Below are positions 7,872-14,826 of a stretch of 14,826 nt of DNA, piece after piece. The notes beneath the pieces are model-generated. The model was not told where the DNA came from, made no database searches, and worked only from the letters and a program-made list of their open reading frames with translations. The DNA is taken from contig MU617365.1 of assembly GCA_025201705.1 (NCBI GenBank), positions 1-14,826 on the forward strand. Reading direction: 5' to 3'. This DNA is from Dissophora ornata (Eukaryota > Mortierellomycota > Mortierellomycetes > Mortierellales > Mortierellaceae). The position numbers were made by a program, and so were the translations under genes. Within the stretch, counting starts at the first letter, position 1. Each line of letters starts with the position of its first letter.

Positions 7872-9894
7872 CTATCTCCTATGCATAGTATGTTGTGACA
7901 TGGTCACTGCCATGCTGTTAAATGACTCGTAAGTAGCATCTGCCGAAGTAGATAACGTTGCGTCAGATGGATACCGTGGAGGGAGCATACAGGGTAGTGG
8001 CGGACGATGTGGCGAGTTCCATGCCAAGGACGAAGGAACTGTGCTAGAGCTATGGCAATAGGATACGCATTGCTGTGATTGTTGTGGGGGTGCTTGCTGC
8101 TGCTGTTGCGTGTGGCCAGGGCGACGCGCTGAATACGAGCCGCTTCCACTGACAAGGAATTTTGGCACTAAAGAAACATCGCATTGTGCGACCAGTGGTC
8201 TACGGCTATTAGCAGCTGCAGTCTGGCGCACCTCAAGACCCTCCACCTGACGTTCAGTAGAGGATTGCAGCTCCGATGTGCTCGGTTGCCTATGCAGATT
8301 GGGTCGCGGCAATGACGATATTACAGGAGAGTCCTGACTCGTCAATGTCGACAGACTGTGTCGAGAGTGTACAGATGAACGGTAGAAACTCGGCGACTCA
8401 GATGCTGGGGTTTTCTGGCTGTCGAAGCTATTGGCAGACTCTGATTGCGACTTGTGCTGATGGCCACTTTGCTGCTGCTCTTGTTTCTGTTGCTGTTCCT
8501 GCTGTTGAAGCAGATACTCTGGATGGCCAGGGTCTTCTGTATAGTAATAACCATCCTTACTTGCATGGTGATACGCATGTCCACCTTCACTATACATCGG
8601 TGAGTTTATGGACGACCTCACAGATTTGATGTCCTCTCGTGGAAGGTGACGGTGGCTCGTCATGAACGGCATCCTCTTTTTCTTGACCTGATAATCGTGA
8701 AAAGGTCCGCCTGTGATAGGAAATGGCATGGGAATAGCCATCTCAGAGATGAGTTTTGATTGGAAGTCGTGTTGTTTGCGAGCGAGCTCGATCTCTTTCT
8801 CAATCGAGGGTTCTTTCCACCGCAATGCTGAGGCCATCAAAATCATGATTGACGATATCGCAATAATGGCCATGTTCCTTTCAAAGGAGTAAGGTAACAG
8901 ACAGGCAGTTAGTGATGCTGTCGAGAGTGGGAAGTGAAACGATAAAACATTTCAAGCTTCTTTGTGACATACCAGTAAAATCCAAGCACATCCGCTGCAC
9001 ATCCAATCGCTGGAATACCTGGCTGGGTCTCTCTCAAAGCTGGCAATGCAAACAACGTTGTGATCCCAAGTGTCAGCACATGCTCATCCGTAACCCTGTG
9101 CTTCCTGATCACTTGGATCGCAATGATCCCGATAGTGATGCTCAGCGCCCACATAATCATCACGACAAATAGACTGAATCCAATCGTCGTCGGCGACCGC
9201 CTCGTGAAGATCTCGATCGAAATCTTGTAAAGGTCATCGTTCGATAACCTGACGGTAGGGATAAACTCCACGGATTGTAACATGCCAAGAAAAGTCAGAC
9301 TGACGGGGATCTTGTGAAGCTGTTCCTTTTCCTTGTTGGCGAGGATTTCAAAGTAGCTCTTGTACGCGTCGAAGGGATAGTCGATTGTTGCCCCTTGCAT
9401 GTATGGCATGGTCACATCCACGGAGCGCCTATAAAGCAGGTATCGAGCGTGTTAATACATAGGTGCGGAGATGGAACTCTCAGTGTAAGAAGGTTCCACT
9501 AGCGTGAAGACTATTCAGCGCATTTTCATTCTTACATGATCTGTGCTTCGGGGAATGTCAAAGTCGTATAAAATAGGGACACTGCAATCGCTGCCGACAG
9601 CACACCATCGTCTCCGGCGAGGGTCCCATGAGGCGTAAACTCGAAATGGATACGAAAATTTTTATCTTCAAAGTCAACGCTGGCGACGCTCCCGACCACA
9701 TGGATATAATCGCCCGTGTGTGACACACCCTGCGGCCCAACCTCAACCACAGACCGGCCATTGTCGCCTTCTCTCCTGTAGATGGAAAAGATGGGGATAA
9801 CGATCGCACAAAGGGATCCTATGACGATAATGCACCAGAGCGTTCGGCGGGCCCAAGTCCGGAGTTGACCTGATTGTCGGTGGAACAATGCCAT
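7872..9894 (-). CDS. DUF4436-type multi-pass membrane protein with Q/S-rich tail
   Basis: Three minus-strand exons, 9894-9536, 9428-8973 and 8877-7872, encode 606 residues. Introns of 107 and 95 bases have donors GTAAGA and GTATGT; both split a codon (Met120 and Trp272) and rejoin in frame. A membrane segment lies near residues 18-38, followed by a probably extracytoplasmic beta-type domain (VVGSVASVDFEDKNF, PHGTLAGDDG, then IDYPFDAY at about 135-142). Hydrophobic segments follow at about 201-227, 236-250 and 262-290, with ALPALRETQPGIPAIG between the last two. This order matches DUF4436 proteins of fungi and actinobacteria as I know them; their biochemical role is unknown. After residue 293 comes a tail of about 310 residues rich in Ser, Gln and Pro, with Gln runs near 396-408 and 529-540, probably disordered and cytosolic. 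It converges on the aminotransferase gene. The ATG chosen is the first in frame before the first membrane segment. Confidence 0.85.
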
Positions 9895-10060
9895 GAAAGA
9901 GTGGCAGGTGATGCAGTGGGCGTTTTTTTTTTTTTTTTGTTTGTGGCAAGAAGAAAGTGCGAGTTAACTGGCGGGGGTTACGGCCTGGATTGGATAATTT
10001 CTCGGGAATAAACGTCGAGTACAAACAGGATGGATGTTTTGATCTTGGATTAATAGAGGG

Positions 10061-10066
10061 TATATA
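10061..10066 (-). promoter_or_regulatory. Candidate TATA box of the DUF4436 gene
   Basis: On the minus strand the sequence reads CTATATACC about 170 bases before the ATG at 9894, a spacing similar to the TATA-like boxes of the two other genes in the window. Assignment rests on sequence and position only. Confidence 0.35.
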
Positions 10067-10639
10067 GGAGCAAGAGGATGGCCAGAGTGATGAAGAAAGG
10101 AAGAAAGAGAGAAAGAGGGCAATTATGACCCTGTAAGCAAATGAACGCTTGTTTGTGCATCTCGTACTTCATCGTCGGTTAGAAATATGAACACATCATC
10201 AACTCCCCTGCTGCCAGTAGGTCACAAAACAACTACACAGGACGGAATCGGTTACGTCTTTTTTTTTTTTTCGCCCTCCAACTTAACGAACATGATCTTC
10301 ATACATCCACTATTTATTTATCCTGCATGGGCGATGAGGGATCGTTTGGAATTTACGGATGTTGAGTTGCAGTCTTGATGCCAGCAGCAAAGTCATACGC
10401 TGTCACTGCGGGAGCATGAGAGCACCACAAACGTCCCTGACCTTGCAACCCTCAATCTACTGATGGTGGACCATGTTCATAAGCGGAGAGTTCCTTTGTA
10501 TAAACTACATCGATGAAAAGTCACGTTTTTCACTGGAACATTTAGATGCGTATTCTTTCACTTTTTTTATTTTTTTTTTAGATGAAGGGTATCCAAGGAG
10601 GAGTGAATGGATGGGGAGCGATGGAATGCAATGCTGAAG

Positions 10640-10667
10640 GTGTGTGTGTGTGTGTGTGTTTTTTTTT
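10640..10667. repeat. (GT)10 microsatellite followed by a T run
   Basis: Ten GT dinucleotides at 10640-10659 run into nine T in total (to 10667). It lies just past the stop of the KAR9-GAR gene, in its presumed 3' untranslated region, where it would be transcribed as an A run followed by AC repeats. Confidence 0.9.
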
Positions 10668-10716
10668 GAGGATGTGAAAAGAGATGCAAAAGAAGAAAAA
10701 AAATAAGGACAAGAAT

Positions 10717-13700
10717 TTAGTAGCCGCGAGCATTCTCGGTGGCAAGGTTGCTGTGGTCCAGCAAGAAGATGTCCAGATCTTGCCAGCCACCACCGACACG
10801 GACAAGAACCTTGCGTGGCCTCTTCTTCGCTGCGTCGTCGGCCTGCAAGGCTGCCAAGCTTCCCGCATTGCGTCGCGGCATGCCAGGTCCGCGGGAATGC
10901 GCCGGCTGGGGATGAAGACCATCATCCGTTCCACTGTGGCTTTCGCCACTGGAAACAGAGTCATCCTCCGTGACACGACCGTACTCCATCAATCGACAGA
11001 GCACCGTCTTGCCACCGGTCAAGGCATTACCTTGCTTGTCGAGACGTCCACCGAAGTAGTATTTGCCTTGTCCAAGTCTACGGATCTGGATCTGGATTGG
11101 ACTTGAGTTAACAACTTTGGCAAACTCCTCGTCGAGCTCGTCACCGCGGACGGCAATGTACGGCTCAACATCTTCTAACTGGATATTCATCCTGTCCATG
11201 AGTTCGGGCATACCCTGATCGCGGCCGTAATAATGTTGCTGCTGACGCATCGTGGAGGAGATGGACGAGACCGAAGACACTGAGGGGCTGGTGGGCTCCT
11301 CATAGGGAGTGAAGTGGTACGAGCTACCAAAGCCCGAGTGTGATCCTGATGCGGAGCCAGGACGTGAATTAGGACGCGAACCAGGACGCGAGCTAGGGCG
11401 CGAGCCGTAGGCGCGGTGTTCGCGCTCTTCATAATAGCCGCCTTGGTAGCTCTGACGCGACGTGGTAGAAGCAGGCGAAGAGCGACCCTCATATCCATAA
11501 TGGTCCTGGATGTTGCCACTGGCGCTGTGCTGCCTCGGGCGACCCGAGGCCGACATCGTCGTCGTGGGCGCGCGATGAGATCCATTCGCATAGTTGCTTG
11601 GGATTGGAGACGCGGCCTCACGGCCATACTGGGAACGCTGCTGCTGTGGGGGTGGGCTGAGAGCCGAGCGTTGGTTGGTCTGGGAAGATCGAGAAGATGG
11701 CATTGGCAAGTTCGTCTTGCGCCCATTGCTAGGACCGGCTGAGGCAGGCGCAACACCGTTCGACAGCTTACTGTTGCTGCCACTGGGCGAGAACACTGGC
11801 TTGGTCTGGTTGGGAGTCCTCAGCATCGAAGGGCTGCTGGCTGCGCTTCTGTATGCACCCGACATGGACGAAGTTGCACGACCAGTTGGTACTGGCGATT
11901 CTACGTAATTTTGGCCCATGCTTGAGACTGGGCGGGGGAGGAAGGTCGCAGCTGTGGAGAGCACTTGTGGGATGCCAGGGATGCCAGGCGATGACAACGA
12001 CACTGATGGGCACCTGTTGAGAGAAACGAGTATACGCAGAAGATATTGTTAGCACTTTGAAGGTGTCATGACTTACGAGAGCTTTTTTTTAGAAATATAC
12101 GTTATTTACCATGGGCGAAGGCGGTTTCCTCCTCGGGTTGGGCTGGGGCTCAAGGAGCGATAGTTGTTCAGTGCACTGGCGGTGAGTAGACCCGACTGTG
12201 AAAGGCCGCTGTTCGAGTTGGCGGGCGACCATGGACGGTAATCGTAGTATCCGTCGGTAGGTGAGGGCGTCCTTGTGCGACCATACGATGGCACAGGCGA
12301 TCTGACCGATGTTGGACGGCCACGCTGCGTCTGCTGCTTCGCTTGCTGCTGCTGCTTCTGCTGCTGCTGCTGCTGCTGCTTTTTCTGGGCAAGTGTTGGA
12401 GTAGAGGACGTATTCCAGCCAGGCTTTGGGTTGGCCATCTGAGCACGCTTGGCTACATTTGCCTGCGCTTCGGGCTTCTTGAGGGGCAGCTGGGGCAAGT
12501 AGGGTGTCCTCAAGTCATCAAGGAAGTCCAACAGTCTCTCAACACCATCCAGCTCAATATCAACGCGCTCGATTCCATCCTCGAGCTGGTCCCACTTCAA
12601 GTTCATGGCCTGGTGTCTAGAGACAACGTCCATGTTGCGTGTAGTGCGGCTCTCGATGCCATTCTCAAGCATCTCGAGCATCTGGTTGACAGCTGGAGTA
12701 TAATACTTGTGCTTAGCCTCGAAGGACTTGAAGATGCTGTAAAGATGTTCGCGGTCGATGGGGGCATCGGGGACGACCCTCTGGCGGGCCATCGACTTGA
12801 TGTGGTCTAGCAGTCCCTGGCAGTGGACAACTGCCCTCTCGATGGAGTCCATCATGGACTCGACCTGCTCTGCGACCTGTTCAAAAGCCTCGAGCCACTT
12901 GTCATCTTTCAGCTCCTCGCTGACGCGCTCGCGGCGGAATTTGAGGTCGTCCCACCGGCACTGGACCTGCTGGTAGCGACTCTGGAGGGCATCCTTGGAC
13001 TCGTTGCCAATGCTAGCCTCGTCCGTAGGAAGGGAGCCGACACGGTTGTCCAAAAAATCGACCCTTGCAATCAGGAGTTCGATCCTAGAGTCGACGTGGG
13101 CCAAGGTCTCCAAGCTACGCTGCTTGGCCTGGGCCTCGGCTTCGCTAGAGCCGCCCCTGCTTGGAAGGAAACCCTCTTCATCCGAGGTGATGGCGCTTCG
13201 CTCGTTGTTGTAGGCATCTATGCTGACACAGACGTCTTCAATATCCACAAGGACATTGTCCATGTGCGTCATCAGCTCTGCGCGCAGTCTTGCGCCAGCC
13301 AAGTCGCCCTTGACCTTCTCCAGCATCTGCTTGAGGGATCCCCAACTTGACTTGATGTTCTGGGCCGTCTGCTGAAGGTCTTGTTCCATCTGCTGAGCAG
13401 ATACCTCTTCTCGTTCCGCAGCAGAGATTGACCCAAGCCTAGACTCGATCTTTTCTTTGAGCTCGACCAACATATCGATGTTGGGCTGGAATCGGTTCAG
13501 GATCACATCCATCTCACCAACGTCACGCTTATCTGTGGCACCTTCTTGACCAACATCCATCTCAAGCGCAAAGACAGCCATCTCTGCGCTCTCGAGCCAT
13601 GTGGTCAAATCAGTTGAGGCACTATTGAAGCGTTCGTGGATGGTCTTGAGGGGGATGGTATCGTATGAGGAGAGGGAGTGGTAAATGTCGCTATAGGGAA

Positions 13701-13968
13701 CCGGTAGCTTCTTCAGATTCTCGACCTGAGATTGATATGATTGATAGAGACTTGTCGTTGCTGCGGCTGGCGTTGTTGTGGAGGCTGATACATCTGCTGT
13801 TGCTGAGGATGTGGCTTCTGTGACATGTGTTGGGGTTGTGACGGGCTGCATTGTGGCGACCTCTTGTGGTGTGGACTGTACTGCGTCGACTTCTTGTGGT
13901 GTGGACTGCACTGAGGCGACTTCTTGTGGTGTGGACTGCACTGAGGCGACTTCTTGTGGTGTGGACAT
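10717..13968 (-). CDS. KAR9-like protein with C-terminal GAS2-related (GAR) domain
   Basis: Two exons, 13968-12110 and 12013-10717, joined by a 96-base GT-AG intron, encode 1051 residues; Trp620 spans the junction. Residues 2-41 are four copies of a 10-residue repeat (STPQEVASVQ). Residues about 80-490 are helical and resemble KAR9, the fungal cortical/spindle-positioning protein, notably RWDDLKFRRERVSEELKDD from Arg338 followed by KWLEAFEQVAEQVESMMDS. Poly-Q follows at 530-547, then Ser/Pro/Arg-rich sequence (548-900) with SRP repeats (822-839) and one SxIP-like EB1-binding candidate (ASPIP, Ser755). The GAR domain spans about 904-1040: PIQIQIRRLGQGKYYFGG, then an insert, then KVLVRVGGGWQDLDIFLLDH. 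GAR domains bind microtubules in GAS2 and spectraplakins, so a role linking microtubules to other partners is likely. The KAR9 match is from memory and less certain than GAR. The chosen ATG opens the repeat array; the next in-frame ATG is at residue 40. Confidence 0.85.
11353..11406 (-). repeat. 12-base coding repeats giving SRP-rich segment
   Basis: On the plus strand the units read like GGACGCGAACCA, GGACGCGAGCTA and GGGCGCGAGCCG in tandem. On the coding strand they give SRPSSRPGSRPNSRPGS (residues about 822-838). Basic Ser/Arg/Pro stretches beside microtubule-binding domains often add electrostatic affinity for the tubulin lattice; that role here is inferred. Confidence 0.75.
12014..12109 (-). 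other. Intron of the KAR9-GAR gene, stop codon at donor
   Basis: The donor is GTAAAT after ...CCATG and the acceptor CTCAACAG before GTGCCC. Removal restores one frame (phase 2 to phase 2). If the intron is kept, translation stops at the TAA at 12108-12106, which overlaps the donor dinucleotide, giving a 620-residue protein without the GAR domain. A second, stronger-looking donor (GTAAGT, 12076-12071) sits inside the intron but lies after the stop. Confidence 0.8.
12331..12380 (-). repeat. CAG/poly-glutamine tract in the KAR9-GAR gene
   Basis: The plus strand shows runs of CTG (coding strand CAG), giving seven Gln, Lys, four Gln, then mixed A/K/Q at residues about 531-546. It lies in the linker between the helical KAR9-like region and the Ser/Pro-rich part, where length change is probably tolerated. 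Confidence 0.9.
13846..13965 (-). repeat. Four 30-base tandem repeats coding STPQEVASVQ units
   Basis: Four contiguous 30-base units encode residues 2-41 of the KAR9-GAR protein as STPQEVASVQ, STPQEVASVQ, STPQEVDAVQ and STPQEVATMQ. The two units nearest the start codon are almost identical at the base level, while the two distal ones carry several changes, so the array has probably grown at its 5' end. Confidence 0.95.
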
Positions 13969-13975
13969 GGCTGTG

Positions 13976-13978
<3 letters not shown>

Positions 13979-14016
<38 letters not shown>
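13979..14016. repeat. (GT)19 microsatellite, (AC)19 in the leader of the KAR9-GAR gene
   Basis: Nineteen uninterrupted GT units on the plus strand end ten bases before the start codon at 13968. Flanking ATGTGTATGTGG and GGTGTGGAGG suggest a longer, older repeat. On the gene's strand the tract is AC-rich and is followed by CTCTCACAG just before the ATG, which could also serve as a 3' splice site of a leader intron. Confidence 0.95.
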
Positions 14017-14027
<11 letters not shown>

Positions 14028-14778
14028 GAGGTGTGGAGGTGTGCTGCTGTATACGAGTGAGGAAATGCTTTTTGTTATGCTAGGTTTGTTCTATTTCTGT
14101 TCAAACAAAAGATAGAGAGACATAGAAATAGGGATTGTTAGAAACTCTGGTCGTTTTATATGCATGTTGCATGAGCAGGTCAGGATAAACGAGGGCTGTC
14201 AAGGTACCAATAAAGGAGGGAAGGCTGATAAATGATGATAATGTTTTAGAATACAAGGGCAGAGAAGTGGGACGACAAGAGAAAGAGGTGAGAAGGTGAG
14301 ATGACCGTTACAGAGAATGTCGGTGGTTGCGAAGTGCAGCAAGAAGAGTCCTGGTAGAAGAAAAAAGCAGTTGGGTTGTGCGACAGGTGCAGTTGGTGCT
14401 TATGTATGTGGCGTTGGACAGCATTGCACGTTGCGTATGTGCATGTGCAATAATTGGCGTGGAACTCAGGAGGCATATTTGGCAATTAAAAGATAGAAAA
14501 GAATGGCCCGTGTCTAGACGCGTGTCTACAGGGGCCAATCATATGGGCGCTGTATTCAGGAACCAAGTTGGTGGCTGCAGCGAAACGGCGGTGTAATTCG
14601 TACACCCATCCGCGAGCAACGGCGTAATCTCGCAACCACCCGACAATCAGCTGTTTGGTCTAGAGATAAGGGTCAAAGAGCAGCGCGTCCAAGAGCATGT
14701 CCGGTGCACATGCCCCCCGCTGCTCTAAGCTATCGTTCCACATTTGCTCTCTCGCAGCTTTGTCGCTGACATGTGCAA
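14017..14778. other. Intergenic region upstream of the KAR9-GAR gene
   Basis: No coding region is supportable; the 89-residue plus-strand frame at 14327-14596 and overlapping minus-strand frames show no motifs. It probably holds the KAR9-GAR promoter (TATAAAA on the minus strand at 14160-14154) and possibly a divergent promoter for a plus-strand gene at the right edge. CCAAT-type pentamers occur as ATTGG near 14453 and CCAAT near 14535. Confidence 0.45.
14154..14160 (-). promoter_or_regulatory. Candidate TATA box of the KAR9-GAR gene
   Basis: The minus strand reads TATAAAAC about 190 bases before the ATG at 13968. This is the only good TATA consensus noticed in the first 300 bases upstream of that start. 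Assignment is by sequence and position only. Confidence 0.4.
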
Positions 14779-14826
14779 ATGTCGAAGGATAGGAAGACCA
14801 AAAAAAAGCACCCGGAAACAGAAAAA
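14779..14826 (+). CDS. Possible 5' end of a gene, cut by window edge
   Basis: An ATG at 14779 opens sixteen codons to the window end, beginning MSKDRKTKKKHPETEK, a highly charged Lys-rich start typical of nuclear or nucleolar proteins. An earlier ATG at 14771 opens another frame (MCKCRRIGRPKKSTRKQK), which contains a GRPKK reminiscent of an AT-hook. Both frames stay open, so either could be the start, or neither. The region just upstream is C/T-rich with CTCTCGCAG, a possible leader-intron acceptor. Too short for any functional call. Confidence 0.22.
   Translation, partial: MSKDRKTKKKHPETEK

Larger units (their letters stand above)
9895..10716. other. Spacer: DUF4436 gene promoter and 3' region of the KAR9-GAR gene
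   Basis: No coding region is supportable. It holds a run of 16 T at 9923-9938 (poly-A on the strand of the DUF4436 gene leader), a TATATA at 10061-10066, further T runs near 10259-10271 and 10562-10580, and a (GT)10 tract at 10640-10659 followed by T. The short plus-strand frame at 10187-10378 has no coding character. The right part should contain the 3' untranslated end of the minus-strand gene that stops at 10717. Confidence 0.5.

Noticed and set aside
10684..11106. 140-residue plus-strand open frame
   Set aside because: It is antisense to the GAR-encoding exon, whose protein has a clear domain; the plus-strand product has no motif.
11187..11783. 198-residue minus-strand open frame rich in Arg/Pro/Leu
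   Set aside because: It is an out-of-frame shadow of the Ser/Pro/Arg-rich exon of the KAR9-GAR gene.
12071..12076. GTAAGT as the real donor, implying a micro-exon
   Set aside because: A first intron ending before it would be under 30 bases, and the simple GTAAAT donor already gives a perfect phase match.
12343..13350. Plus-strand frames including a 155- and a 175-residue product, one starting with poly-Leu
   Set aside because: They are antisense to the KAR9-like helical region; poly-Leu is simply the complement of the CAG tract.
13778..14083. Plus-strand frame with repeated SCGVDCT units and poly Val-Cys
   Set aside because: It is the complement of the STPQEVASVQ array and the GT microsatellite; composition is dictated by repeats and there is no downstream coding context.
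14580..14700. Possible tRNA or small structured RNA in the GC-richer stretch
   Set aside because: No cloverleaf with matching acceptor stem, T-loop consensus and anticodon arm could be assembled by eye.

Overview
The window looks like nuclear DNA of a filamentous fungus, most likely an early-diverging one (Mucoromycota, Mortierella-like). This is inferred from three spliced genes with short GT-AG introns (86 to 116 bases), GTAAGA/GTATGT-type donors, TATA boxes about 160 to 190 bases before start codons, abundant mono- and dinucleotide runs, and proteins with long Q/S/P-rich tails. The placement is an inference from style and gene content, not a database match.

The right two thirds (about 4.8 to 14 kb) is ordinary gene space. 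A plus-strand gene in three exons (5012-7796) encodes an 860-residue PLP-dependent class V aminotransferase / cysteine-desulfurase-like protein. It converges, with only 75 bases between stop codons, on a minus-strand three-exon gene (9894-7872) for a 606-residue DUF4436-type membrane protein. Further right, on the minus strand, a two-exon gene (13968-10717) encodes a 1051-residue probable cytoskeletal protein: an N-terminal array of four 10-residue repeats, a long helical region resembling KAR9, a poly-Q linker, a basic S/R/P-rich region and a C-terminal GAS2-related (GAR) microtubule-binding domain. All splice phases close exactly. The last 48 bases may hold the start of another gene on the plus strand.

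The left 4.8 kb is a different landscape: no intact gene, but recognisable wreckage. On the minus strand, about 3605-2379, lies a frameshifted and stop-interrupted remnant of an Ndc10-like / Crypton-type tyrosine recombinase. Beside it are two oppositely oriented fragments (1131-729 minus, 1750-2529 plus) that each carry the same unusual Cys-x-Cys-x12-His finger followed by a coiled-coil-like stretch. Between them is a block of diverged tandem repeats (about 1324-1685). This looks like a decayed mobile-element or multigene-family region next to conserved genes.

The three intact genes have no evident shared pathway. The most notable points are the KAR9-GAR architecture with a stop codon overlapping its intron donor, the split GAR domain, the paired atypical fingers, and the recombinase remnant.
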